This document shows positions 24,829-35,998 of a stretch of DNA of 64,000 nt, piece by piece. The translations under genes and the position numbers were made by a program. Source of the stretch: Reticulascus tulasneorum. Its lineage: Eukaryota; Ascomycota; Sordariomycetes; Glomerellales; Reticulascaceae. Numbering within the stretch: position 1 is the stretch's first letter; each line of letters starts with the position of its first letter. The DNA is taken from contig LSAX01000004.1 of the NCBI GenBank assembly GCA_001557505.1, positions 992,001 to 1,056,000 of the forward strand. Direction: 5' to 3'. Below the pieces are notes generated by a model that saw only the letters and a program-made list of their open reading frames with translations, had not been told where the DNA came from and ran no database searches.

Positions 24829-25724
24829 GGTGTTTGAACTGCCCGTCGAGAACGGTTTTCGGTGGTGTGTGCAGTCGGATGCTTGGTGGTGTTGCTTCTA
24901 CAAACAGGCGCTTGAGGAAGTCCTGGGGTGGGCTGGAAGACGCGCCGAGACGCGTCCACGACTCGGGGCAATTAAGTGCATCAATTCAGCCAATCAGCTG
25001 GACAGTGTAAATACAGTCTCAGTTCCGGTAGACACACGGTACATTCTTTCCTATCTGAGAGAGCCAGCGAACAATTGTTTGTTTCAAGCTTATTTTCCGA
25101 ATTCTCGAAACTTTCCGACTCAAGACCAATCTCAGCTCGATCTCGTGACTTTGCCTGAATTCTCAATTCATTCTTCTTCTCGTGTGTCTGATCCAGAGGC
25201 GGCATTGAATCTGGGTGGAATGTCTGGGGATTCTGCCCCGCAGTCAAGTGCTGTGATTCCTAAATTCCAAAGATGCATTGCAGGGCCGAACCAGGCTTCA
25301 GGCACCAATCTCCCCCCAGTTCGTACCATATTTGCGCCAAGAGGCACGACGACATGCTCCAGGCTTGATCATTGGCTTCTATAGATGACGGGGCCATCTG
25401 CCGGAGACGCCATGTCTCGGTGTATCGAGCAGTTTTGAACCTGACGAAACGGGAAGCGGGTTGGGCCAGTTGATGGCTTTTGGCCCCATTATTCCCAATC
25501 CTTGCGTGCACAGGTGCATACTAGAGTGCCCCCTCGTGACCCCAGATTCCTAATTATCGGCCCCGCCGCCGAACCCCGTGAACGAACCTCGCTGGTAGGT
25601 GAGGCTGAGGAGGGCAATCTTTTAGGACTTGTTCAAGATCTTTCTCCTTATATATCCAATATTGTCAGGAATCTCTTTGCTGTATTTCCTTGTGAAGCGA
25701 TGGTTTGACATTAGGAATACCATC
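24829..25724. other. Divergent intergenic region, primase / ankyrin gene
   Basis: About 0.9 kb between the primase start on the minus strand and the proposed start at 25725 on the plus strand. A 185-codon plus-strand frame (24827-25384) runs through it but has no motif and begins inside the primase start codon region. Likely promoter DNA for both genes. Confidence 0.5.
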
Positions 25725-28700
25725 ATGGCATGGCACACAGCAAGACCCGGGCTCAACCTGCGAGTCCCTAACGTCGGCGATGGCCTGAGCTCCCATCCAA
25801 CCGCATTGGCTTGGACCGGAGTGGCGGAACCCACGATCCTCGATGACTACTCCATCGGTGAATCCTGGGCAGAGGTACTGCCGAACACCACACAAGTTCC
25901 TCATTTTGCATACATCGAAGTGTTCGAAAAGTATGCCTTCTTTCAACATCCCCCGCACACATCCCATGCTTATGAATTGTAGTGGCCAGGCCTTTCGCGG
26001 AGTATCATCTGGTAGGGGCAAGTATCTCGATATTGGCCCTGACTCCCAGATGCCAGCGCTTGCCTTTACCGTCCACAAAGACAGGACGGCCAAGACTATA
26101 TCAATTGATATCCACAGTACCATGTTGAGCCAATCCATTTCTCGGGCCGTCTTGACACACTGCAAAACCCCAAACCTGGAACCACTTGACTTTGACATGG
26201 TGCTAAAGCACTACGAGCCTCTGAAGGAGCACCTCCATCGCCTCGAAGCTCGATACCCCTCCGACACCGAGACTCTTGAGGTGAGGTTGCTAGTCAAGGA
26301 CCTTCTACGGGATCGAGCAATTTACGACGGTATTGGGATGGAAGAGTTTCGGAACCGCCAGGTTTTGTCACTGACACATCTCCACGACATTCATCAACGC
26401 AGTGTTGATGCAGGACTTGACGAGATTGACGACTGCTTCGCCCTCGGTCTCATCCCCGACTACATCAATGAGGACTACGTGGAAGCATTGAATACCAAGT
26501 ATTCCGAGTTGGCGCTTGCCGGCGATTTCTCCGGACTCTACAACCTATGCGAGCCCATAGTCCGCTCTGGCGAGATCGAGCTGCAGTATAACCCGTCTCT
26601 GTTACTGGAATTATTGAACCAGGGACGGCTGGATATCTATCGATACGTGCTAGATCTGGTTTCACGGACACGAGAATCCCCCGTCCGATCCCCAGGTGCT
26701 AGCCTCCCTGACATCACCTACGACCCCCTGTACGTTGCCATCAAGCTTGGCCACGTTGAAAGAGTGAAATCACTTCTCCATGACGGAGCAACTTTTGAGG
26801 GGCAATGCTTCGGGGATACTACCACAAATACTCCACATGTCTTTACGCCGCTTTCAGCTGCAGTATTCTGGAGGCAGCCTGAGATACTTCGGACACTTTT
26901 GCAACAGGATCCAATGCAGGCTGGGCTGCAGGAGGCCGTCGCGATAGCACTCTCAACTGACGACTATCACGACATGATACGCATCCTATTGGAATCAGGG
27001 GTCTTGCCTCCATCAACACCAGCTCTCCCGCAGGAAGAGGATGGGATACTCTGGGACTTTGGTCTTGAAGGATCTGGACAGGGAGTCGTCGACGACGAGC
27101 TTCTTATCAGCCAGTGCGACTCATCCCAACTCCCGCCACTTCCAGTGGATATCCAACCACTCATTGCGGACCCGGCACACCTTCAGGCCTCCAGGTATAT
27201 ATCATCTCCCAAGCCGGCCACATTTGTGAGGAGAAAACGAGCTCGCAGACGTCGCCACGTCGTTGGGCAGGACTTGGTGGCAGCTTTGACCAACCTCTGC
27301 TCTCAAGTGCGCTCCATCTGCAGTCGATCGCAACACGACGCACTGAGAAGTATGGCAACCCAATTCCTATACTTTGGTAAGACATGGGATCGCGGGATGG
27401 ACGGATTTCGCCGGATTATGAAGAACGAACCGCCGTCGACTCTGCTGGAAGTTATCGAATGTCTGCTCGTTGTGAGTGCAATGTGCACTGCGCTATTCAG
27501 GGACGATGACTCTATTCATATACAGTTAGTGCGAGGTACCCAGGGCTGGAGAGGTTAAAACTAATGGCTTGCAGATTTGTGAACGATCTCGGCCGCTGGC
27601 GATCCGTCCTCGACAGCTCTGAGCATAAGTCCTTCAACGACCTGGCATTTTCCCTCTGGGCGTATACGGATGATCTGGACACTACAGATCCCAAAGATCA
27701 GTGCAATGATCTGTACGCATACCAGGAGCTGGTGCAAAATCTTGTCTGCCTAGAGAGGAATCCGGATCTGATTCCACTCCAACGCACTGCTTCCGGCACC
27801 AGGCTCTGCGCGATACAACAGGATATCATCGGCCATCAGCCTGGGAGCACATCTGCTGGTAGCAATACCATCAGAAGGCCATCGGATCTCGCTGGCCCAG
27901 GTTTACTTTCCGTCGATCATGGCATATTCGAGCTGGATATTGAACCAAGCGAGGATCCAGATTTCTGTCTCGGAGACTTTGTAAACATGGATCTCTTCGT
28001 TGACGATACTACAGAGAACACGGAAACTAAGGCAACTCCCCCGCCAATTTTGCTGGATTGGAAGGATATCTTGTCTGCCACGGTACTTTTGCTTGCCTCC
28101 ATCGCATTCTCGGTGGTTGTATCGTTGATCCTCGGTGAGTATCACGGCGAAGCCACCAGCACCCGCTCTAATAGCAAAACTAGGTCTCCATTCCGGCTTT
28201 GACTCACCGCAGTTCCGCCTGATCAAGCAGCGCCCTGGGTACGGTCGCTCGGGCGCTATACTTGAGGAGTATCTTAGACTGGTCGACCCGGCGGCCTCCC
28301 TTTCACGGGGCGCAGCCCAGGACGATCTGAACCCCTCAGTATTTCGGGATCCGGCATCTTTCCGATCCGATGCCTCGAGCTCTGCCGCTTCCCCCCGGCG
28401 GATACTCGTCAACACACCATCTAGCGAGTTTGCTTCGTTCAGCCCTGCCGCTCTAACACGCACCGCCTCCTTCTCTAGCATCAGGTAGGATCCTGCAACA
28501 AAAGTCCGTTTCCACGCAGAGCACGTTCACTGATAGCGTTTTTAGTCTTCTCTCGACCAGCCTTCCATCGTCGACGACGTCGTCTGCGGCACCATCCCGA
28601 AAGAGGCTGGCATGCACGTCATCACAGTGTACCAAGACCTTTTCAAGTATTAGTAACCGGAACAAGCACATCCGTGAAGGATGCTCCTTCCGAGATAAAA

Positions 28701-28795
28701 AGGGATATCGCTGCAGGAATCCTCCCTGCTCCAAGATCCTCACCACGAAATGGTATAGGGACACGCACGAGAAGGAGCGATGCCGTTTCGGTTGA
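25725..28795 (+). CDS. Ankyrin-like protein with membrane helix and two C-terminal C2HC zinc knuckles
   Basis: Proposed five exons, 25725-25930, 25983-27524, 27575-28134, 28184-28484 and 28546-28795, give 952 residues. All four introns are 49-61 nt with GT..AG ends and preserve the frame. Seen in order: an unrecognised N-terminal half rich in helices; an ankyrin-like stretch at about 315-410 (YVAIKLGHVERVKSLLHDGA, then two weaker units); a basic cluster RRKRARRRR near 485; an acidic region; a single hydrophobic segment at about 748-770; a Ser-rich linker; and two identical-spacing C-x4-C-x12-H-x4-C motifs at 893-916 and 926-949. The last exon is only readable after removing intron 4 (28485-28545). 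The start is the least certain point: an ATG at 25843 opens the long exon without intron 1. I do not recognise a named family. The mix resembles fungal regulatory or signalling proteins; function is unknown. Confidence 0.75.
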
Positions 28796-30613
28796 TGCGC
28801 GTCTCACCCCTCCAGCCGCGCGTCTTGAGGTGGCCCTACAAATTCTATCAAGCGCTTTCTACGGAAAGTTTGAAACCCGCCGCCGCCGGAGCTTCGGGGC
28901 CCGGCGGCGGTATTAATCGTCCACTTAGAAAGGCACTCGTTTCGTCCCGTCCTCGAGACTACTCCTGCGAACTATGTGGATGGTTCAATTTCTGCTCCGC
29001 CTCCTGGACGCAATACGGCACAGAGGAACCCCGCCACTCTCGAAAGAGGGATTCTGCTCAGAATGGAAATCTGAACGATCTTATCTGGACGAGCGATGCG
29101 ATCTTGTCAACCATGGAAAATCTCACCCCATGCCGACTCGAGTAAATTTCCCTTCTAGGTGTGGGACGCGAATCAACAAGCTGGGATGGTGTTTTCCCGT
29201 TAAACGAGCTTAAGGCCCGATAGGGGATTCGCCATGAACTTCGCATGGGCCCCTGGGGGGGTTATTGGTCGTCCGCCTCCAGATTTCGAACTGGGCCGAC
29301 TCAATCGAGTAACTCGACTAACTCGGCTCCTACGGCCGTTTGGTGGGTCATTTCTGACTGCCGCTGTCGTCGGCGACGTTGCACCGACTGGGAGGGTATT
29401 CCGTGCATCACTACCAAACATGCCAATTAGGGCAAGACTTCTCCCTAAAGGAACGTATCCGAACATGGGCGTGGAGTTCGGAGTTTGGGGGCCATGACAT
29501 CTTGGCCTGACCCCGCAGGCGCCCGTGGGAGGCTTCCCAAAAAAAGGCACAAATCCTCTGGGCTGGGGAAACCTCGGGGGGCTTGCTTTTGGGGGATGAA
29601 ACTTTCCCGGCAAATCAAATATGCCAAGCTGGCCCAGCCATTTCAAGCCATAGATGTCGATCTTAGCGTCAGACGCGCGACGCATCCCATATCCCACGCC
29701 GACCCAAAACCCCAAACCCAACCAAGCCCCCGCTTAGATGGACCAAATTCAGACCCGGGAACGGAGCAGCCAATCGCGTCACGAAGCGCAGTAGGATTCA
29801 ACGTCTACTCTACAGGCGGTTTCCCCGAGCACCCGTGCTTTTTGCTCATTAATCTGGGCTCTTATGAGTCGAGACGGGGGCTTAAGGGAAAGTTTGGCTC
29901 GCAATTGGAAATTCAGAATCGGGGGCATTGATCTGAGTTAAATGAGCGATCCTAGCTATCTCTGCCCGAACCTTTGCTTGAGAGTGTCCTTCGCATGCCA
30001 TCGTTGCCTGGGTTGCCCACCTCCCCCACTGAGGCCCCCTGCAGCCTTGTGGGTCGTTCTAAAATACGGCAGCCAAATAAAAAGAAAGGAAAGAAAAAGG
30101 GTAAAATGAAATAAGGTAAACAGGACATCGAAAAATAAAAACTGGTATGCCACCCACGCCACCGGGTTTTGCCCAATAGGAAATTGTTCTGGGGAATCCG
30201 ACAGGAAAGGAAAGTGGAAAGAAAGAAAGAAAGAAAGAAAGAAAGAAGGAATGGAAGATGATTCGAGTACGCCACACACACAATCATAGTTCCCCCCCAC
30301 CCCCTTGAAATAGTACCGAAAGTGTCTACCATTTGAATCATCCCGCATATGCCGTGCCATTCGTGTCAGTTCGTGCCATTGGTCCTGTCCAAGTATCTCC
30401 TCAGCTGTCATCCGGTCCAGTCATGCCAGTCGCGCTCGCTTATTCAACCTCTGTCGTCGAGATCCCAGTCACGCCCTAGCCCTAACACGCTTCTCTGGGG
30501 ACCACGGGGGACCACAACGTGACCGTGATTCTACTATCGCGATGCCCCATGTCGGCGAGCTCGATTTGGCGATGTAGTTGCTGCTCCTCGCCTACCGGGA
30601 GAGAACAAAAAGT
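28796..30613. other. Intergenic, no gene supported
   Basis: Overlapping frames on both strands around 29200-29930 (148-173 codons) lack motifs and compete with one another. A (GAAA)7 array is listed separately. Nothing else can be called. Confidence 0.5.
30217..30244. repeat. (GAAA)7 tetranucleotide microsatellite
   Basis: Seven perfect GAAA units followed by imperfect GAAG. The minus-strand frame through it reads a Ser/Phe/Leu repeat and is an artefact of the microsatellite. Confidence 0.95.
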
Positions 30614-31231
30614 CTACTCCTTTTGCGATCCCGAGGCAGCCTCTTGCGCAGGAACCTCGAGATCGTCCTCCTCGTCGTGAGGGGCATCTTCCTCGGCCTC
30701 TGGCGAACGGGGCCGCGGGCCGGCTTCATCACCTGCGACGGGGTCAGCGTGGGACCCTTCTCCGCTAGGGTTGTCGGTCTTGGAAGTGACGGACTTGTAA
30801 CTGGTGCCCTTGCTCTTCTTGCCGCTCGTCTTCTTGGACGACTGCTTGCTCTGCCCGCGCGTCTCGATCCGGGGCAGGAGACCGTCGAACACGGCCGAGC
30901 GGTCGTGCCCCTTGCCCTTGGTGTCGGGCGTCGTTCCCTTTGAACTGCCCCATTGCGGGTGGTTGGGATCCATCGAGCTCTGCGCCACACTCAGCGCGGC
31001 GGCCTGTGTGCGGTAGATTCTGTGAGGACATGACTCTTTTGCTACCCGGCTTCTAAGCCCGAGGGGAAGGGGGATGGGACATACTGTGCTTTCTTGGAGC
31101 CTGCGGAGGACGTTGATCTCTTCGTCGGTGAACAGTGGTTGTCTCGAGGTATGCTGGGGGACCTGCGGCAGCGAAGAGGAAGATGGCACCGTGGCGGGAG
31201 GTTGATGGAGCTGGGGGTCTTGGTTGTTCAT
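30614..31231 (-). CDS. Small disordered acidic-tailed protein
   Basis: The frame from the ATG at 31231 is open for 205 codons. A likely 81-nt intron (31084-31004, GTATGT donor, CACAG acceptor, phase 0) reduces it to 178 residues and removes a Pro/Cys-rich stretch that fits the flanks poorly. The N-terminal third is Pro/Gln/Ser-rich and then has LFTDEEINVLRRLQ, which looks like a real amphipathic helix. The middle is Lys/Ser/Gly-rich (TSGKKSKGTSYKS) and the C-terminal 50 residues are Glu/Asp-rich. No domain is recognised. It could be a nuclear or RNA-associated disordered protein, but this is only composition. Antisense frames through the same DNA are Arg/Leu-rich and look like shadows. Confidence 0.5.
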   Translation of the reverse strand: MNNQDPQLHQPPATVPSSSSLPQVPQHTSRQPLFTDEEINVLRRLQESTVCPIPLPLGLRSRVAKESCPHRIYRTQAAALSVAQSSMDPNHPQWGSSKGTTPDTKGKGHDRSAVFDGLLPRIETRGQSKQSSKKTSGKKSKGTSYKSVTSKTDNPSGEGSHADPVAGDEAGPRPRSPEAEEDAPHDEEDDLEVPAQEAASGSQKE

Positions 31232-32681
31232 CCTGGGCGACGGGTTTGGGGTCGTTATATCCTTCCTTGCCGAGTAGAGAGGCCTTCGACACTGTCCATT
31301 ATCCGAATCAAAACCTTTGGAGAGAGTATCAGTGACTGTTGGTTCACCGAGCTGAAGAAGAGGGATGGGAGGGACTTTTGGGTCCTAGACCACTCAGCTC
31401 CCGAGAAGCGCTATTACTGAGAGCCACAAAAAGGGTTCCACCCAACGGATAGGGCTGTCATATGAAAGCTATGATGCTCTTTCTGGGGGGACGGTTCGCC
31501 TTGGCGCGCGAATCTGGGGCAGGGCTGAATGGGAGCCCTCACGGTCTGGGAAGGAGAGGCAAGCAAGAAGACGTGAGATAGGCTCCTAGCTCCGAGTCTG
31601 TCTCCAGGTTTGAGATTAGAAAATAGAGCTGGGGGCCTAGGATGGGGTTTCAGGAGGAACTTTTGGGTCTCTGCCTTCTGGGCTCAGAGAATCGTCACGG
31701 GGATCGCACCGGTGGTGAAACCAAAGGGGTGTTGAGGCCATGACGGAGGACCTCGCACAATACGCTCCATGGCAGAGGTGCGCCGCTGATGGGCCGCTAG
31801 TCGCTGGATTAGGAAATTTAAACAGGCGTATACCAAAGTTCCATCGTGCTAAATCATGTGCTCGCGGGCGATGCGGGCGATGCGGGCCCTTTCGGCCAAG
31901 GCCTCTCGAGGTGCCAGACGGCCGACCACTCTACTAATCAGGCACTATCTGTCTGCTGCCTGGTACGCCTTCTATAACCCATGATGGTTCACCGTCCTGG
32001 TAGGGACCTGTCACACCGAGTAAGCGGCCCAAGCTGCCCGGATTGGACGGAATCCAGAGAATCCAAGATTCTGGAGCGCAATCGAAGGCCGGAGATAAGC
32101 AGGCCCGGGGCCTCACCTTGCCGTTTATCAGCTAGCCCCCAATCTCGCCCCACAAGGCACGGAGCTGAACTTTTCTTCGAAGTCTGAGCCATAACACCCA
32201 AGGTGTTGAGTCAGACGTCACAATCTTAACAGACAGGGCCAAGCATAGGGCCTGTTGGATCTCCGGGGCCCAGCAAAGGCAGAAAACGTTGTAGCGTGAG
32301 ACTGAGCCTAATTGCTGACGCCGGCTAGCGGCAGCCAGCGGCAGCGGCAGCCCAGCATTGGCGCCATGATTCGCCAAACAGCCCTGGTCTCACGAGAGTC
32401 GAAGGAGCAAATAGATTTCCGGTGAGTGGAGTTGCGGAGAAGGACGGAGAACGAGACGGTTGCCTCTTGTTGGATGGTAAGATTCGCACACCAAGGGCTT
32501 TAGAAGAGGTAATTTCGTGGGCGCCGCACCCTTACTTGATGCGGCGAGCAGGATTAGGCGCGCCGCTGCATCGCCTCGAATAAGGTTTATCAGGGGGATC
32601 GCAAGATGGACTTGGATGTCGAGCCACAATCTGTGTGTATATAATTAAGTGATTGACCCAAAGAGGGACGAGAGGCGTTCG

Positions 32682-33362
32682 TTAGATGCCATTCGCCGAT
32701 TCTTTCATCTCGTTCTGCTCGGCTTCCATCTGTTTCAAGAAAGAAGAGCCTGACTCGACGACTGCCAGAAATCTGCCTGACCTAAAATTAATGCATTCAT
32801 GAGGTCGCAACCATGCAGCCCGCAGATCTACTATCTGGATCATGGTGCTCGGGAATATACGCCCTATCGGCGTATTAGACAATAAACATCGCAAAGACTG
32901 GTCCCATGATTTTCTCGCCATCGCAGTGGTATTTTTCGACGATGGAGATGGAGTAGACAAACCTCTCCAATCTTCGTCTCCTCTGTGGCACCTGGACTTT
33001 GACTGGGAACGACCCTGAAGGGCCTGCTCATGGATATCCGTCGTCGGAGCACTTTTAGGTCCCCGTACGCGGTGCAACGCTATTTCACATGACCTCCCTA
33101 CCAATGACTTGAAGGGCGGCATCTCTTTCCTTTCCACTGAGCCGAAGCAGACGAAACAGAGGAGGAGAGACGGCCATGGATGCAAGGTTGGTAGTGAGGC
33201 CCTGCTCCACCGTGGGCCATCGAGACCACATTCTGCTAGAACCTTTGTTCCGTAGATCTCGAGCCACAATCCTTCGATCCTCTCTCGTCTATTTGTCACC
33301 GATTCGGCCGTAGACTGAAGCCAAATCCGACAATCTTTGGTGTCGCTCCTTTGTGCTTTCAA
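32682..33362 (-). CDS. Unrecognised 226-codon open frame, doubtful
   Basis: An open frame of 226 codons is longer than most chance frames in this window, though not beyond chance for 64 kb at this base composition. It reads blocks such as ERIEGLWLEIYGTKVLAECG and ends in a Glu/Met-rich tail. A second minus-strand frame over 33085-33267 also reads plausibly (PPLFRLLRLSGKERDAALQV), so a gene broken by indels is possible. No family is recognised and no splice model was found. Confidence 0.2.
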   Translation of the reverse strand: MKAQRSDTKDCRIWLQSTAESVTNRRERIEGLWLEIYGTKVLAECGLDGPRWSRASLPTLHPWPSLLLCFVCFGSVERKEMPPFKSLVGRSCEIALHRVRGPKSAPTTDIHEQALQGRSQSKSRCHRGDEDWRGLSTPSPSSKNTTAMARKSWDQSLRCLLSNTPIGRIFPSTMIQIVDLRAAWLRPHECINFRSGRFLAVVESGSSFLKQMEAEQNEMKESANGI

Positions 33363-34092
33363 GGTTTGGCTGGCAAGGCATAGCGAGAGCCACCCGCACC
33401 GTTGGGACCTTCAATGCTAGCGGGGCTGTATGGCTCATACTGAATCACCCAGGATTCCGCTTAGCAGCTCCATCAAAGGTACTGCCAAGGCTGCAGACAC
33501 TGCGCCACCCACCCGGTATCCCAGACCAAAAATTACAGGGCCGCATAGGCCATTCGATTCTGGGGTTAATTTGGCCCAATTCAACGATCTCACGTCATGC
33601 GCAATAGAACGGGACATCGGCGATAACAGAAGAGCAGGGTGGTAGTGCATGGGACGTGCCCTTGAGCTGGTGGAATTTCAGACGAGTGGCCATGGAAGCG
33701 GATGGACGCGAAATCATACAGAGAAAGAGAAGAGCGTGCCACGGGGGGGGTTTGTTCAAGGTCCGCAGACTGAACCCAGGTTGCCGTGTGATACACCAGG
33801 GCAGGCCCTCAAGTCAAAGCTTGAAGGGAAAACTAGCCATCCCAAAGTCGATACGCATTTCAACTGTTCGTTTGCTGCTGTTCCTTGATCGATTGTGGTC
33901 CAGTCCTTTCCAGTCCCTAATTAGTGTGGAATACTTAGCTCTATACGTCCGTATGCAAGTGGAAGACGAGGTTATGAGGGGTTTGACCGGCAAGCAAACG
34001 TTCCGTGCTTCACTAGCTCAGCGTGCCTTACCATCGAGCTGACCTGAAGAGGGATGATCGCGTGGGATGCCTTGGATATTCCTGATGTTGGA

Positions 34093-34527
34093 TCATATTG
34101 TTCCCACCATCGTCGAATGATCAGTTTTTAACGGGTTCATGACATCTAAATCCATTATGAAAAGAATAAGATTTCGCGTTGCAAATTTCGGCCTTTTGCA
34201 ACTTGAGAATGCTGCTGAACCAACTTCAGGAGGGACGAGGGGGTTGGCTTCAAGGACATCTGTGAGTCTCGTTCGAATACCAATTTTCGTAGCAAAGAAG
34301 CGAAGTCGGCCCGTGCCATGTTCATCCAGTTTGATAATGGAGATCAAGCTGGCTTGCCCTGATGAATGTGTTAGCCCAAATCATCACGTGCTGATCCTGA
34401 CCATGTTCTCCTCGATGTCTGCCTTGCCAGACGTGGTAACCCCCATCATTTGATTGAAGTTGAGGTGTGCTCCAGCATCCTTCGCCCCAGTATTACCAAA
34501 GTTCTTTGTTCCTCCCGCTTCGAGAAC
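34093..34527 (-). pseudogene. Possible gene fragment, unrecognised
   Basis: Two neighbouring minus-strand open stretches read like protein. At 34527-34384 the frame gives GTKNFGNTGAKDAGAHLNF and KADIEENMVRIST. At 34347-34093 it gives KLDEHGTGRLRFF and TRLTDVLEANPLVPPEV. They are in different phases; the only GT..AG pairs that would join them and the preceding open stretch are 33 and 39 nt long, too short for normal fungal introns. This fits an indel-broken gene relic, but it could be chance. No family is recognised. Confidence 0.2.
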
Positions 34528-35998
34528 CTATTCGAGCGGCAGCTTTCAGGAGACACGTACTATGGGTGATAGGATGATTGATACGGTGTGGCGGGCTATG
34601 GTTGGCTCCAAGCCGGGGGATGGACCACTCTGTGACAATGACGAACTGGTTTATTTGAAATTGTCGAACGGCATGCTGTTGAGGCGATGCGGGCGCGGAT
34701 ACGGGTGGGATGTTGATCAGAGCCATCGAGTCCCGGTCTTGATATTGATTTCTTGGTGGGGTACAGATTCGTTAACGTGGAACAAATATCACCACGGCCC
34801 AAGCAAAGCCCCTGTAGCCCCCTGAAATAGCGCGTAGCTAATTAGTAACAGGGCAGTTTTCCGGACTGTAATGATCTTCGTATTCCATCCTCCTCTTGGC
34901 GGACAAGCAAGACATCCTGAGACCTGCTGTAGTTGCAATAATCGTGCCCATATCAGGAACGGGCTTGAGTTGCAGCTGTCGGTGTATTCGAGAGCGAGAA
35001 AATCATTCTCGAAGTCTTGCCTAGGTACCCTACCTATGTATGGTTTTAGATGACGGCTGTCTGATCGTGACGCAAGGGGGGATCCTAGATCCCGTAGGAA
35101 CTGGAACCCGACAGAATCAAGAGCGGTAAACGCCACTTGCGATTCTCACTTGCTAGTTACAGCACTTTCGGGGGATCCGGAGACCTACCGGTAATTCAGA
35201 TCCCCCGCCTCGGTAACATGGTTCACGTCGAAGTTTCCGTCGCTTGGGAAGAAGAATTTGATGCGATCGCCTGTGCATGTAGAGGTTTCCCAACAGCGTA
35301 GTAGTCGTAGCCTGGAATCAGTGAGTGTTTTCCGCAGCATCCTGTCTTGTCCTGTTCGCGTGTGGACTGCTGCTGTCGAAGCGCTTGGACGGCCCACTCA
35401 CAAATCTGAAATGACGAATGCCTCAAACAGAGGCAGGTCTTGTCAATTGCCTTGCCTTTTGGGTTGCTTGCATGGTTTCTTCCCATTGGCGTCGACCGCT
35501 AGTCACCCCGTCCGCTGGACCCCATCGGACGATGCAGGTGGTCTATTGGCTACCTACAGCATGCCCGTTCTCTAGCAAAGAAGACAACGGCGAAGACAGG
35601 AGTCGACTGCGTTGCATTCGGCATGAACGAGCCCCATGGCCTCTGTGCAGATGCCACAACCGTCACAGGGGTCCGGCGGCTGCTGCCCGAGAGGGGGGAA
35701 GTCCTCAGCCCAGTAAGGCGCCGAGGTACTTTTCGCCCCCATGTCGTGGCGTCTCCCTCCCTCCCTCCTTGTACCGCATGGCTAATGCTAATTTAGCGGC
35801 CTTCTCAACCCCATTCTCCCCATCTTAAACACGTCCCTCCCATCTGCCATCCACGTGTATTTTCTGACAGCTCCGTAATCTGTAGACTTGAGACGAAATT
35901 GTTTGGCATATCTGCCTCCTGTTCTTGCTTCTTGTCCAGCAGGTAGACATCACGACATTCGTTCTGTGGATCCTGTTCCGGGTCAAAATCGAACGACC

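Larger units (their letters stand above)
31232..35998. other. 4.8-kb stretch without a supported intact gene
   Basis: Contains two weak candidates listed separately (32682-33362 and 34093-34527, both minus) and otherwise short conflicting frames. The last 300 bp before 35999 are CT-rich and likely carry the promoter and leader of the Clr5-domain gene. Confidence 0.45.

Noticed and set aside
24827..25384. 185-codon plus-strand frame diverging from the primase start
   Set aside because: Its ATG overlaps the primase start codon, the sequence has no motif, and the region is better explained as promoter DNA.
29200..29931. 148-173-codon frames on both strands
   Set aside because: They compete on opposite strands and show no domain; probably G/C-rich chance frames.
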